DNA of 64,000 nt from Trogon surrucura (GCA_020746105.1 CM036626.1:22123001-22187000); one strand, 5' to 3'; numbered from the stretch's first letter, positions 1-12,438 are shown. Notes: generated by a model from the letters alone, not told the origin. Program-made: numbers and translations.

Positions 1-968
1 TTCGGATTTACCGGCTACTGTTTGCTAAGGAAACAGTGGCAGAGCCCTCTGACGCTCAGCAGCCTGAACTGTGGTTTCCTTCCATTATTTCCTGGCAGGT
101 GCTGATAACACTTGATGTGTGCTGGGGAAGGCAGGCTCACGGGGAGAACCCACTCCCACGGTGATGGGAGGGAAGAGGCAGGCGATGGGGATCCTGCACT
201 CCCTCTGCGCAGCGTTACAGTACTTGGATTTTGAGCAGCTATTGCTACATGCCTGCCTAAAACCAGAAATCCTGTAGTCTTGTTGATTTTGATCTTCACA
301 TTAGCCAGTTTTGCCTCTCCAGGTTCTCCTTTCCAAGAGAGCTCATTTTAAGATTTGCTCTACACGCTTTCATTGCTGTTTGTCAGGGACAAATTTGTTG
401 GCCCATACTGTACCTCTAAGCAGAACCCCAGATCCAAATGCCCCAATCAACGCTCAATCCACTACGATTTAAATAAAACTCATTTCAAAATACATAATGC
501 CAAAAGGTCCTCTGCCACTCTTAATCTCAGCCAAACCACAGAGCACATGTGCCTGGAGATAGTTCTCACGTGCCTGTCGCAGCTCTGCTCCATTAAATGC
601 TATTCCTGATAAGAATCCTTCAGCCGACCACACAAATCTTTCTTGCTTTTGCCAGCCCCAGGAACTCTGGGACATTCTGCTGCTGCTGCTGCTGTTTTTC
701 CCACAAACTCGATGAAGAGTGGATCCTGCCACGAGCGAGATGCCCTCGTGTCAGGCGACTCAAGAGCACAGAAAGTCAGTGGGCAATTTGCTGTTGGTCT
801 CGACCCTGTCTCGCGTTAGGGATGAAGCGTGGTTCTTGCTTCGGCGCCAGCCGGGGACAGTGCAGCCAGGCTCATCCCTCCGTGCCACCTGCTGCGCTGC
901 ACTGTGCCACGCTCCCTCCGCGCCACACGTTGCCACGTAACCCCCGCCACGCTGCACGCGGGTCTTAC
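1..968 (-). other. PLXND1: PLXND1 intron 12 (partial)
   Basis: Begins with GTAAGA at 968 and continues past the left edge. I searched the minus strand for the IPT1 exon and found none. The only structure I see is a (CTG)6 run at 677-694 and a GC-rich patch at 830-960 next to the exon. Confidence 0.85.
677..694 (+). repeat. (CTG)6 microsatellite
   Basis: Six perfect CTG units in PLXND1 intron 12. Confidence 0.9.
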
Positions 969-1132
969 CTTCCTGATCTCAGGAGCTGGGCAGAGGTGGG
1001 GGCTCGGGGAGGGCTCGCTGCGCAGCCTGCAGCTGGAGCTGCTCTCGCTCCAGAGACAGCGGTGCCCCAGGTCCTCCCTCCCCAGGCACTGCGAGCAGTC
1101 GGCGCTCCCGGTCGCGCAGTTGTACACCTCCA
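969..1132 (-). CDS. PLXND1: PLXND1 exon 12: PSI3
   Basis: Codons 844-898: VEVYNCATGSADCSQCLGRE, then DLGHRCLWSESSSSCRLRSE and ending CPAPEIRK. This is the third PSI module (C...CSQC...C...C...CPAPEI). The acceptor is GGTTTAG|TG and the donor AAG|GTAAGA, phase 0. The next exon should open the first classical IPT domain (I-P-L-G-G-T-like). No such sequence occurs in positions 1-968, so it lies beyond the window. Confidence 0.96.
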
Positions 1133-3337
1133 CTAAACCATCAGAGAGAGCAGAGAGGTGAGCTCCGGGGCCTCGGGTTTTCACAGCCTGAGGCAGCCAG
1201 GCACACCCCACTCCCCTAGCCCCGGTACATCCGAAACGCAGCGGCTGAGCTGAGCAGCTTGCACATACAGCAAGATGAGGCAGCGCTTGGCTGCCACCCT
1301 GAAGATTTCCCAGAAGGACTGGGTGCTTGTTCTCACCGCAATATAATTTAGCACTTTCTTTTCCTTCTTCTTCCCCTTGAAAAACAAACAACACCCAAAC
1401 TCAGAACCTTTTGTCAATTTTATACTCTGTGTTTCCAACTCTCAGCACCCACATGGGAAGCTGCTTGATGAAGCTGGCTCCATCCTGTTCGCAAAGCAAT
1501 CACGTTGCTTCCATGCTGACAAAAATTGGATGGATACAGAGCTTTGTAGATTGTTTACAGTTCCCTTCCTTCCCCCTGGGGACCACGGGCCTCCTTCTTT
1601 GGCTTGGCCCCTCAGATCTGCTCAGCTCAGCTTCCACATTTTTCTCCTACAGCACTTTCACCTCTCATTAGCTGGTGCCCCAGGTTACATTTCCTCTCCA
1701 GCCTAAAGACTTCTGCCACCAAAGTGTGGGTATCCGCTGAGATAAACAGCCAGAAACACTCAGGAAACGTTGCTTTCACACCCGTTTCCCCAGAGGAGAG
1801 TTTGCAGGAGAACATAAAACAAAGAAACCGTCACATTTTGCACTTCTGTTCACAGGAAGATCTCAAGGCGCTTCATAAGCAACTAACGAATCCCTCAGCC
1901 TTCAACGGTCTGCCTGTGCTCACACTAATGAAATGTCATCGGCACCAAGGGAATCTCCTGCTCTTCATAAAAAAAAAAAGCTTATTTCACCTTGTCTTGA
2001 GCCCATTGAGTTACATTGGTCATTTTTTCCACCCAACAGCAAAGAGCTGGGATTCCTTCAGTGGACTACCAAAGCGCAGTTTACAATAAAAGCTAATAAA
2101 CATTGAAATATTAAACACTAATAACAGTAATTCCATTAAAGACAGTACGAAAGATGCACACATTTATAATTGGCCTGGCAGATCTCTGTCCCTGCTTGCA
2201 AGCCAGCCTCTCTGATTTGCCTCGCGCCAGCCTGGTCAGCGAGGAGGAGCCAGCGCCGTCTGACGGTCCCATGGGATCTCAAAACATTCTGGCAAATTCA
2301 GAGTGATGCAAACACAGTCTGTGTGAGTGAGCTCTTTCTCTGTGCAGGAGGAGGGGGAGTTCCACCACGCTTTCTCCACTGTCGTCCTGCTCCCAGCACC
2401 AACCGTGCTGGGAACCAAGAGCCTTTTCTTGCAGATCCAAACAGCCCGAGCCCAGAGCTCCCGCCCCTCTCCTCTGGGATGTATCTCAAGAATATGGACA
2501 CCCTCTTCTTTCAGCAAGGAAGTCCTGTCTCATGCCTACCCACGCTGGTATTTCAAAGGTTATTTCACCATCGTGGAATGCTTTGCAAGATAAGCCTCCT
2601 TTACACACTGGGATTTACAATGGGGAAACCTTTTTATCCTGGGTCAGCGGCTGATGGTGTTAATGTCTCTCAACCTATTACAGCTATCCTCCAAAGAAAA
2701 TCCCACTGCAGGCATCCAGCTCTCATTTGCATCCAGGGTAAATCAGCCCCTGCCACAGCGGCTGGCAGCACTGCAGGGGAAGAGCCCGGTGCTGATGTAG
2801 CAAGGGCTTTTTTGGCAATCCAAGTGTTCTTTGAGACACAGTGGGCCAGGGGTGAAATGTGTTTACACATTTTATTCTTTCTCAGCACAGGGGGTAAAAA
2901 AAAAACAACAAAAAACTCAATTTTTACATTGTGCTCAACCTGGAAGCCACGTTCCTGTGAGAGCTCAGGGCAGAGCCCCCACCTGACCCTTATGTCCTCC
3001 GGGAGGAATCCTCCCAGCTCTGGGGCTGCCTTACATCCCTGCTGTGACCCACGGCACTGGCACAGCCCGTCCCACGCGCCGCGGGCAGACTCAACCTCGG
3101 CCACAGCCTGCACACGAGGACCGGGCCTGACCTGCCCTGGTGCAAGGGGGAGGCAAAGCGTCCACCTGGCTTCTGGGTGCACGTTCACGGGGTGCGGCTC
3201 TGGGGAAATACCTTGTGTGTGTGCGCTGTGCCTGCCTGAGCCACGGTCTCTCTCCTGAACCCATAAACTTTGCCAGGATTTTAGCATCATTCAAGTTGAC
3301 CAGATGAGAGTAGAATAAAAATATTTTCAGCTCAGAC
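1133..3337 (-). other. PLXND1: PLXND1 intron 11
   Basis: 2,205 bp. It ends with TTTAG at 1135-1133 before exon 12. A plus-strand reading frame of 362 codons (2170-3258) crosses it, but its composition (Ser, Pro, Cys-rich, no recognisable domain) looks non-coding. AT-rich DNA lies around 2060-2165. No gene is seen. Confidence 0.8.
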
Positions 3338-3431
3338 CTGTCATCATCTCTGGACTGTCGATAAATCTGTCTGGTCTGTCCTTCAGCTGAAGGTTCACTG
3401 GGAAGAGATGGCTTTTTTCTGACGTGTGGAG
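3338..3431 (-). CDS. PLXND1: PLXND1 exon 11: IPT-like segment, second half
   Basis: Codons 813-843 plus 1 nt: LHTSEKSHLFPVNLQLKDRP then DRFIDSPEMMT. It matches the plexin-D1 pattern VLHTTRKSQVFPLSLQLKGRP-RFLDSPE-MT. The acceptor is GTGCACAG|CTC and the donor ACAG|GTCTGA, phase 1, completed by TG in exon 12. Confidence 0.94.
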
Positions 3432-4283
3432 CTGTGCACAAAAAACAAACAGACAAAAGCTTAGGGAACTGAGTAAAACAGGAGGTTCCGTACGCACCCT
3501 ACACGGATTAACATTCCTTGCGAGGCTTCTCTGACCACTGCTGCTCAGTACAGGAGGGTCTCGTCTTTCGCAAAGGGAAGAAGGGGGAAGGTTGTTTTAA
3601 TTGGTTTGCTGAGGTCCCAACAAAGGTGCTGGGGCATGACGCACATGGTAGCAAGAGCACAGCCCTGGCCTGCTGCTATTTTTAGTAGAAAAGGACAGGA
3701 AAACTAACGGACTGGGCAGCCCATGTGTTTTCAGCGCAGGGCTACAGCACGGAGCTTTGCAGGTGACGTGATGGGAAAGTGCTCCTCTCCAGCTCCTCCT
3801 CACAATATTCCCACCGTTTGCTGCGTTTTGGAGGCACAGCCTGCCCTGCGACACACCGTTCCTCCACCAGCGGCTGAGTGTTTTCTCAGGCCGATTCCTA
3901 GTTCGGAATAAAAGCTACAGAAATAGCAACTCTGAAAGGTGGCCAATTCTTGAGGCTGAACTGAACTCCTCCCATTTAGAAAGGTAAACAAGCAGCTCCT
4001 TCCCAAACCCCAGCGAGCAGGGGCTGGAGCCACAGCAGATGCCCGTGGAGCAGGCAGCCCAGTACCGGTGACTGCTGAGCACTCGTCCAGCGCCAGTACA
4101 CACCACGAGCCTCTTGCTGGAGCGGTGGACCCGATTTGCACCTTTTTCAGGTGGATGGGGAGGGAGAGAGGAGTGGAGGTGGTGTCCCAGCTGCCGGTGT
4201 GAGGTCGGGAAGAAGACCCTCCCTGCCTCGGGACCTGCCCCATGCCGTGGGGGCAGCAGGGGCTGGCAGCATCCCCAACTCAC
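3432..4283 (-). other. PLXND1: PLXND1 intron 10
   Basis: 852 bp between GTGAGT at 4283 and GTGCACAG at 3439-3432. Nothing beyond ordinary intronic sequence is recognised. Confidence 0.85.
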
Positions 4284-4373
4284 CAGCACATGTACGCACT
4301 CCACAGCGGAGGAGTTCACCCACCGAGCTTCAAACGTTCTCTCTGTCCCAAAGTGGCACTCCAGGGCTGTCTC
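4284..4373 (-). CDS. PLXND1: PLXND1 exon 10: IPT-like segment before PSI3
   Basis: Codons 783-812: ETALECHFGTERTFEARWVN then SSAVECVHVL. ALECHFG...WVN is a standard plexin IPT strand pattern and NSS is a sequon. The acceptor is CTCCCAG|GAG and the donor CTG|GTGAGT, phases 0-0. Confidence 0.95.
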
Positions 4374-6459
4374 CTGGGAGAGGGGAGACAAGGGTAGAAT
4401 GGCTGCAGCAACCACTTTGTGCAGTTCCCATCTCGGTGAACTGACAGCGCCATCATCACCTTGTTTCTGTCCCCAGCACCTGAACAAGTTGAACAAGAGA
4501 TCGGAACCCAACCCTGTGCATGGGGCCAGATCTGTGCCTGACTAATCCTGCTTTGTTACACATCTAGACATAAAATTGCTGCATCGCACGCAGTGCCAAG
4601 ACCTGCTCCTTGCTCTCGCTCAGCGTGCTGCTGCCATGTGACAGCCAGGCATGGGGCAGCCGCTCTGGGAGCTGGGGACATGTGGCACATGCAGAGCAGG
4701 AGACATGTCCGATCCATGGGAGACACACCTGGCCAGGTTGTGCACCCCTAACGCCTGCCAGCAGGTACCCAGGCTGTTGAGAGCTCATGCTGCAATGCAG
4801 ATCGAGAGCCAATGTCATCCCAAGCCACCTCACCCAAACCAGTCCACTCTTTTGACTCACAGCCACCTCTCTTCTCCTCCAATAACTGCAGGAAGCAGAT
4901 CTCTAATTCAAATCAGGGCCCAGCCAGCAGTATGTTCAAAGGGAGATCTTCTGTGCTGTTTTCTTGATAACACAGGGATGATATCCTGCCCCGAGTTACT
5001 GCTGTGCCCCCATCCTGCCAGAAGCGACCCTATCTCCAAGCAGGTTGATGCTGCACCACTACTGAGGTCTAACTACCCTTTGAAAACTGACACATCTGAC
5101 AGAAGACATGAAAGAAAGCGCCAGTCTCCTGGCGGGCAGCTGCTGCCTCAGCGAACACACAGGCGGCTGCGAGGGGGAAACTGGGATCTCCCCCAGTGCC
5201 CCGTCTGTGCCTGCTCCAAGCTCCAGCAGCGCTCGAGAGCTCCTTTCCCAAGGAAAGGAGGAGAAATCCTGCCCGGCGCCTGGGAGAATTTGCGGGAGGA
5301 AGCTGGGGTGCCAGAGCCCCTGCATAGCTGTGCTCGGCCCCTTTCCTGCTGACTCCATTTCCTACTGCTATTGCTTCCTCTTCAGCCACCTCCAGCATCA
5401 ACAGAGGAAGAAGCCTTTCTCGCCCATTTTTCATGATTAGGGAGGGCACATCCTCCCTCACAGAGGCTGGACCCGTGCAAGGAAGGCAGCCCCCGACGGG
5501 CGAGGAGGGCTAATTTGTGCTCTGCATCGAAGCGGGGTGCCCATTGCCCCCACAGAGCAAGTCGGGCAGCTCCACAGTGTTCCCAACCTCCGCCTTTTCC
5601 CGCAGAAAGAGGAGCTGCCTGGCTGTCCGGCGAGCAGCGATCCTCTGCAGAGGCACGACGAGCCAGGCCCCATGAGCCCTGCTGCAGGCTTGACCCAAAA
5701 GGACACAGGGCGGCTTTCTGCAAACACCAGAGCTTAGACAAGTATTTTCCCAGTGCCCAGCCTCCCTGTCCCGAATTCCTCTGGTTCCTCCTGGCGTGCA
5801 ACACATCTCCACCATTCGATGTTCACTCCCGCTTTCCATCCTGTTACAATTTGCATGCCAGAAAATTTCACAGAAAGGACTTTTTCTCAAAAAAAAAAAA
5901 AAAAAAGCTTTGCAGTGACGACCAGAAATTAAGTTAAAACGTATTTCCATGCTACTCCAAGCAGTGGCTCGGCCAGCACAGGGCTGCCCACTGTTTGGGG
6001 CTTTGTCCTTCTCTCCCAAGCGCCAGGCCAAGGGTCTGGGTTGGCACGTGGCACCAGGACAGCATGACACCAGCACGCTCTGCAACGGACCAAACACCCT
6101 TAAGGAAAACAGGAATTTCATTTCCCCCAAACATTTTGCTCTAATGACTTTTTTTACAAGGTGTATAAACCCCCTTTTTCCACCGAACGCAAAAAGTCTG
6201 TCAGTAATCATGTGAGATCCGTGGCGAATGCCCGGACACAGACAGCATCTCCCTTGGGCTTTGCCAGGCAGCCTCACCCACCATCGGGGTGACTGCCACC
6301 CACAAATTAACCCAGCGATTTCAGCTGCTAATGCAACCAGCCCTATCTCCCACTCCTGAGGCAGAAACCAGTTCGTACTTAAAATCCCTCTGTCTGACCT
6401 GGCTGCGTGGCAGCCTGGGCTCAGCTGGACCTTTCCAATCTCTCTAGAAACTCGTTTAC
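4374..6459 (-). other. PLXND1: PLXND1 intron 9
   Basis: 2,086 bp. It contains an A18 homopolymer (5889-5906). Long minus-strand open frames here (for example 5510-6277) have no recognisable domain and no splice support. No gene is seen. Confidence 0.82.
5889..5906 (+). repeat. A18 homopolymer
   Basis: Eighteen As in PLXND1 intron 9, no retroposon body recognised before it. Confidence 0.9.
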
Positions 6460-6564
6460 CTCAGAGAAAGTCGCACTGGCCAGCGCAATGGTAATGTCCT
6501 GAGCTACTCCTGTGGGCATCGGGCCCAAAGAGGCAGGTACAATTCGCGGACAGTCAATTTTCTC
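6460..6564 (-). CDS. PLXND1: PLXND1 exon 9: PSI2-IPT spacer
   Basis: Codons 748-782, beginning EKIDCPRIVPASLGPMPTG and ending TIALASATFSE. It corresponds to the plexin-D1 DCPR...PTGG...NILVPLANTAFF segment, with DCP as the final PSI2 cysteine. The acceptor is CCTAACAG|GAG and the donor GAG|GTAAAC. The exon is short and is found only by homology and phase, being flanked by introns of 2.8 and 2.1 kb. Confidence 0.93.
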
Positions 6565-9382
6565 CTGTTAGGTGCAAAACAAGAAGAAAAAAAAAGAAAG
6601 GTTAGGTGAGTGCATGCTGAGAGTGCTCCATGATGAGGGAAGGACACACACCAGGGCCCTTGGTACGTTTAATTTCACTGTATCTGTGAAGTCAGATCAC
6701 ACAGAAACTGAAACGTCAGAAAGGCGCAGTGACACATGGAGGGGTAACGTCACTGGAACTCTCCTTCCCCAAGAAAGGCTTTAAGTCCAGCCCAGCATGG
6801 CACTGCCTTAGAACCCACCCCTTGGATAACCACAGCACAGCGGCCGATTCCAGGAGGGCTTGGCTGGAGCGCAGCAGGAATTCCCCTCTCACTCCCGCCT
6901 GGCTCCTCCGCCGCCCTGCCCACGCTTCCATCTTCCTGCCCTGGAAGAAATGTACTCCCAGGTAAAAAGCAAGCGCACAGGCACTGCTCAGCTGCCACTG
7001 TGGGCAGCTCCCTCATCACACAGACTTTCATGGTAGAGGATGGGCCGGAGCGGCACTAAAAGGAAACCCTGCAGCCAACAATGGCAAATCTGCCGGCGTG
7101 CCCGCTCCTGCCAGCTGGAAGCCGCTCTCTCGCGCATCACCGCGTGCACTCCGGCAAGCCCCTGCAGAGATTTCACTCTCCGTCGGTCTCCCTCCTGCCC
7201 GGTGTCGTTTCAGAAGCACGTGGGGGTTTGTGTGTGTGTGTGCACGCAGAAGAAAGGGTATAATGAGCTATGGGGGCTTCGGCGAGGGGACTGAAGCAGT
7301 AGGACAGCTGAAATGAAAGGCCTAAATGAAGCTGAAAAATGGTTTTAAAAGGTCATCTGTCCCCTACTTTTGTTCTCGCTTTAAACTGATGGCTCAGATA
7401 CGGGAGCTGACTCAGAATTCAAGTCTGTATGACAAGCCCATCCTGTTCTCTCATGAGATATAAATCCCACTGCAAACCTACAGAAAAAATGAAGCCAGAT
7501 TCTCCATTGCCCCAGGGTATATCCAGCTTAATGCCTTTGACAGTGGAGCCATTGCGGTAAAAGACAACAAAATATTTGATCCATTATGCAGAATAATTTG
7601 CAGCTGGCGAGATCTCCTTCCCACTTGCACTAAAGGTTACCCTGCTGTGACTCCGCCACTGCGCTGATGAGAGGTAAAGTCGGCCCCGACAGCATCGGGA
7701 TGCCCAGCAGGACGCATCCTCAGTGCCAGACACGCAGTGAGCGTGAGGCTTCTCTCTCCCTTCCCCAGAACCAGCTCTGGGAGCTCTCTGGAAGTGCCTG
7801 TTTACCTGTGGAAGACACACTTTGTTTCTATCAGGACCACAGCTGGTGCTGCCTAAGCAAGGAGGTTAAATAACAGAGATGCATGTGATAAGTAAAGCAA
7901 CAAAGCAAAGCACTGGAGAGAGATTTCAGTCCCAAGCCTCTTCTAGGAGAACGAAAAGAGTTAAAATAAAAGCAGCAGGACTACAACTGAAAATTCATGC
8001 AAAAGCTCCCGTGGCCTGGTGTGTCCTTGCATGTCACAGCAGCTGGCATAGCTTGCTAGATAAATACACGTTAGAGGACTGATTAACTTGCCGTCTTGCA
8101 GCCCCTTCTCCTGCTGTTCATCAGTGGCTAGAAATAGAGATTTCCAGCTGATTATATCATTTGTGTCTGGATCATGGCAAAGGGTCTGAATGTTTAAAAT
8201 GCTGTGGATGAAGCCAGTATGATGCTGCCTTCCCGGTGGAGCAGTTTTCAGGTGCAGCCACACCAGCAATGGTTTGTTTACTGAAAGCTCTGGCTGTAGG
8301 CACCATGTTTCCAGGGCTACAGCACCTCATCCTGCAGCCTCTGCTCCGAAATCAGCGGGAAGAGCTAAAGCGCAGAGATGAAAGGGGAATGTGCACAAAC
8401 CAGGTGCAGCATGCAGCCGAACCGCACCTCTGCGGTCGAGATCAGAGCGGGGAAAGCAAGGATGGGCAGGGCTACCCTTAAGGAAGGACAGGCAAGGTTA
8501 TCTCTGCCAGACGGTGACCCTGGCTCTCCCCATCTGCTCGAGGTGATGGCGAGTGGAAAGACTGGGCACAGCTCTCTACAACACCTGGGTGAGACTCCTT
8601 GAGACCCAGGACCTGATTTCCTCTCTCTGGTCAGAAGAGCAGCTATTGCCGCACTGACAGGCGAACGCCCCCTGCCACGCTGTCCCGCACGGTGCCCACG
8701 GCCAGGGAGGCAGATCAGATGCCAATGTGTGGCACACCTGCATGTCCTCCCTTCACAGGAGCTTGGAGACACCCACCTCCTTCTGGCCGGAGGTGAGCAG
8801 ATGCCCAGGGCTGCCCGAGGGGTGAGGGTGACACATCTGACACAGGGGCAAACTCCTGCTGGCAACAAGCACCAGGAATGCTGGAAAAGCTGAGATGAGA
8901 GCCGAGCACCAGTGCTAAAGAGATATTCAATTTACAGTGTAAAAGCTTGGCTTGGATCTGCAGCAGATTGATTGCTAAAAAGCCAATTTTATTTAAATTA
9001 ACTTCAATTTAAATTTCAGAAGCAGGGACACACTGAGCCTTTGGGTTATTAAAGCTGTAATTTGGAAAGGGGCGATTTTCTCCTTTAGACGAGCACCACC
9101 AGTGGTCCTCCAGCAAATTATTAACGTACCGTGACAGCCTGGTCAAAGCTAAACGAATTGTGAGGTATTTCTACATTTATTATACTACTCAAAGCCAGGC
9201 ATCCCAGGATGCGGAGGAGCAGTAGCGTTGCTCCAGACATGACAGTTGATGAAGAGCCAAGGGACAGAGCCGATCGAGGGCACCAGGACAGCCAAATGCT
9301 TGAGCTGGGCTGCCAGTACCCTCACGCGCACACGCCTCTGGGCACGGCACGGCACGGAGCAAACGAGTTCAACAGCGCTTAC
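6565..9382 (-). other. PLXND1: PLXND1 intron 8
   Basis: 2,818 bp. It has a (TG)7 run at 7229-7242 and an AT-rich segment at about 8970-9060 with TTTAAATT motifs in both orientations. It is the position where a further PSI2 exon could be expected, but exon 8 joins exon 9 in phase with the expected length, so none is missing. Confidence 0.83.
7229..7242 (+). repeat. (TG)7 microsatellite
   Basis: Seven TG units in PLXND1 intron 8. Confidence 0.85.
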
Positions 9383-9485
9383 CTTCATCTGCAGCGCGTC
9401 ATCACACTGCACGTGGCTGGAAACGCAGGTGTAGGTGGAGGGGCACCAGTGGCACTTCCACCTGGTCGAGAGGCAGCTGGTGCAT
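9383..9485 (-). CDS. PLXND1: PLXND1 exon 8: PSI2
   Basis: Encodes CTSCLSTRWKCHWCPSTYTC followed by VSSHVQCDDALQMK (to codon 747). Seven cysteines in the CxxC...CxWC pattern mark the second PSI module. The acceptor is CTTGCAG|ATGC and the donor AAG|GTAAGC. Confidence 0.96.
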
Positions 9486-10340
9486 CTGCAAGGGCAAAGG
9501 CACCGTGAAACGGCAGATTTCAGGCTGCTCAGGGGAGCCAAACCTCGGCCACGCAACCAGTCCTCATACATTGTCTTTGGTCTTTAATGGTGGCCAGAAA
9601 GCCCCGCGGCAGGTGCTGGGTTTCCTCTCCCTGGCAGCCGGGGGGGGATGCAGGCAGAGCCCACCTTCTCCTGTGCGGCGCGGGGGCAGCTCTGCGACGT
9701 CACCGCCTGCAGTGCCACCACTGGAGCAGGCTGGGAGCCACCCTCCCATGCTGAGCCAAAAATGCTCTTTTCCCTCAAAACACTCTCTGGCCTCCATCTC
9801 TCTGGGAACCCAGGCACGCTCACCCCCGATGAAGGCCCACCAGCAGGCAGGGCGCAGCGAGCCCTGCGGTCAGGCCCTGCTGCTGTGCTCCTGCAAGGCG
9901 GGTGAACATCCGTGGGTGGCACCAGACCCCTCCGCGCTGAGGAGGGTCCGCAGCTGTTCCCACCCAGGGCTGGAAGGGGCGAGAGAGCAGAAGGCACACA
10001 TCCCTCCCTCCCCGCCCCATGGACACCCCGGGGATTGCTGGAGAAAGCTGTTCCGCTGCCTAAGGGTTAACAGAACAAGCTTGATACAAAAATATTATTC
10101 ACATTAAAAAAAAAATCCCAACAAGTCCAGATGGCTCAAGATGCTGTGAGGACCCTCCTTTGTAAATCCCTGGAAGCGCAGCCCCCACCCTCCTGCCAAA
10201 CCCTGCCCAAGCCCAGCCACCCCCTGGCGGGGGGGGGCCACACTCCCCTGGGGACCCTGCCTGGGGGGACCCTCGCCGGGTCCCACCTCGCTCCTCCTGT
10301 CGCCAGCGCCGCAGTGCCCCCACGCCCCGCAGTCACTCAC
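9486..10340 (-). other. PLXND1: PLXND1 intron 7
   Basis: 855 bp, GC-rich, with C- and G-runs around 10180-10270. No other feature recognised. Confidence 0.84.
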
Positions 10341-10449
10341 GCTCTCTTGGGGTAAATGCTGCCAGTTCTTTTGCAATCGTAGATGGTGAAATTGGCCCGG
10401 ATAATGTTTTTGCTGTTGACCCGGAGAGCAGCTTCGACGACCACGTGGT
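10341..10449 (-). CDS. PLXND1: PLXND1 exon 7: linker end and first PSI2 residues
   Basis: Starts in the split Asp codon and runs HVVVEAALRVNSKNIIRANF then TIYDCKRTGSIYPKR, ending two bases into an Ala codon (to about codon 713). YDC is the first PSI2 cysteine. The acceptor is TTCTCAG|AC and the donor GAGC|GTGAGT. The donor choice is fixed by the Ala-Cys-Thr-Ser frame of exon 8. Confidence 0.94.
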
Positions 10450-11891
10450 CTGAGAATCAAGCCAAAGAATATTGGGTTGCGAGAGCCTCTCGCTCACGCT
10501 TAGGAGACAAGACAGACCCTTGGGAAAACAAGGGCTAAATCTGATTTGTTTTCTCCAGGGCTTCCTCCGAGCTACATTTCAGAGCTTGGACCATCCATCT
10601 TTTGCCCTCTGACTCCCAGCTCTTCCCTCTTAAATCAACGCTTTACATCACCCGTGCCAGAAAAGAACATTGCGACTTTCAGCAGAAAATTCCCGCGTGC
10701 TGTGCAAGTGTTAATTAGCAGAGTTAATTATTGTCTTCGCTTACAGTTGGTGTTAAATGATTTTTTTTTTTTTAAAAAGTGGTAATTAAAACATGTTAGT
10801 TATCATGTTTTAAAACCCCGCTCACTTTCCCCATGACAACAAACCCACAGAGAAGAGTGGAAATCCCTTTTTTGGCTACTTAACATACGACACTAACTCT
10901 CCCTCTCCCCGAAATTGCTTAATTTTTTTTTTCTTTGCAATTTTGCCATATAAGCACCAGGGACAAGAGACAATGCCTCTTTCAGAATATGTATAATAAA
11001 TCAGCGCACTGGATTCCAGAAATTCATTTGGACATTGCTGTAACCAACAATACAGAACAGTTAATGATCTCCCATTCTTTGGATAGCTAGGGAGAAAAAC
11101 AATGCAGCTTTATAAACTTGCCTATGAAAAGTGGGATTTTCAAAAGGACTGGTTGGTTCTTCCCCTACTGAAGTCAGCCATCTTCAACAGAGCATTCACT
11201 CCGGGCTTGAAAGATGAAAATTTAACAAGCGCTTAAGTCTGGGATGAAGCCTCGAGCTCCTCAGCAGGAGCTGTAAGACGGGACTGGCTCATCAGCCCCG
11301 CTCAGCTTGGCCGGGCTCAGCCGGAGCCACCAGAACACTTCTGCAGTTTGGGACCCCTGAAAAAGTGGGGGTGGCAGACCACCTCGCCCAGAACACCTCG
11401 CTCTGGCTTTTTGTCACATAAATGGGATCAAGAGTTCCTGAGCTGCCGTCATGTGTGCACTGCCTGCTCCTGCAGAACTTCTGAAAGGCAGGGCATGTTC
11501 GGGAGGGAAATTAAACACAGGCAATTGAAAATATCAATATAAGTAACAACATTATTTCCCCAGGGCTAAAACATTTTTGTTTCAGTACTTACTAAATCTA
11601 AAGCAGAAGCTCGAACCAGATAAATCTTAATAAAATAAGTACATGAACTAGCTTTTAAATTCTGATGTTTAAAACAAAAATGGATAGATTCGAAATACCG
11701 TCAATTCATGTTAAGACAGTGGAAAACCTACGCTTTAAAAACATATGCCCTATAAAATAGAAGCAGCTTGGGCCTTTTTTTCCCCTGTACACATTATCTG
11801 CACATACAATTGGAAAAAAGAAAAAAAGCCTATGAAAAATTATGTCCACAAAAGTAGTTAGAACGAGCTGAGCTTGTTTTCTTCTACATAC
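10450..11891 (-). other. PLXND1: PLXND1 intron 6
   Basis: 1,442 bp, AT-rich compared with its neighbours. It contains TTAATTAGCAGAGTTAATTA at 10711-10730, two TAATTA homeodomain-type cores, and AT-rich DNA at 11550-11850. It may carry a regulatory element, but nothing proves it. Confidence 0.8.
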
Positions 11892-12066
11892 CTTGGTCAT
11901 CTGGAAATGCCGGATATTTCTCACGTGGAAGTAAACTGCAATAAATAAATTGGTTCGCATAATCTCCAGCAACTCTGGCTACTGTGTGGATATTATTTCC
12001 ATAGTCACATGAAATATTTGTTCCATTCAGGTTCGGGATAGTCCCATTTATTTGTATTATCAGAGC
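11892..12066 (-). CDS. PLXND1: PLXND1 exon 6: PSI1-PSI2 linker (IPT-like fold)
   Basis: Codons 619-676 plus 1 nt, from ALIIQINGTIPNLNG to PREKYPAFPDDQ. The segment ISCDYGNNIHTVARV is characteristic of plexin-D1. There is an NGT and an NIS sequon. Plexin ectodomains carry an immunoglobulin-like IPT fold between PSI1 and PSI2, and this exon would form its first half. The acceptor is GATGTAG|GCT and the donor AAG|GTATGT. Confidence 0.95.
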
Positions 12067-12308
12067 CTACATCAGACAGAAAAACAAATCAGTTACTATC
12101 ACCGAAAATTATATTTAGAATTTGTCAGCATGTCACAAGCTTTTCATAGGGTAGCGACTCAAAGCAAGCCCACGGGTAACTGCTTCCTTTGACTTTAGGC
12201 ACTGCGAGCTCGAAGCTGTGACTCAGCCAGGGCATTTATCAGCCTCAAGAGAGGGAATGACTCTACAGACACAGCACGTGATTAATCTGGTGCTCACACC
12301 AAACGCAC

Positions 12309-12438
12309 CAGGTTCTCTTTGTCGATATTAATCTCGGGCTCCAGGATGGTCATGGAAGGGCACTGCTGCACTCCCTCGCTGGCGCTCGCCCAGAAGTTGG
12401 CCCCTGTGAAGTTTGTGCACTCGTGCTGCAGAGAACAC
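12309..12438 (-). CDS. PLXND1: PLXND1 exon 5: end of PSI1 and linker
   Basis: Completes the split Arg codon, then encodes CSLQHECTN...FWASASEGVQQCPSM and ends ILEPEINIDKENL (to codon 618). It supplies the last PSI1 cysteines and the start of the spacer before PSI2. The acceptor is GTTGCAG|G and the donor CTG|GTGCGT, a weaker donor than its neighbours. The phase matches exon 6. Confidence 0.95.

Noticed and set aside
15-299. Minus-strand frame near the left edge as possible PLXND1 exon 13
   Set aside because: It lacks the expected IPT1 pattern (proline, then GGT, then hydrophobic strand) and no splice acceptor in phase 0 precedes it.
5510-6277. 255-codon minus-strand open frame in PLXND1 intron 9
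   Set aside because: It includes a poly-Phe run from the A18 homopolymer, has no domain, and does not fit the PLXND1 phase.
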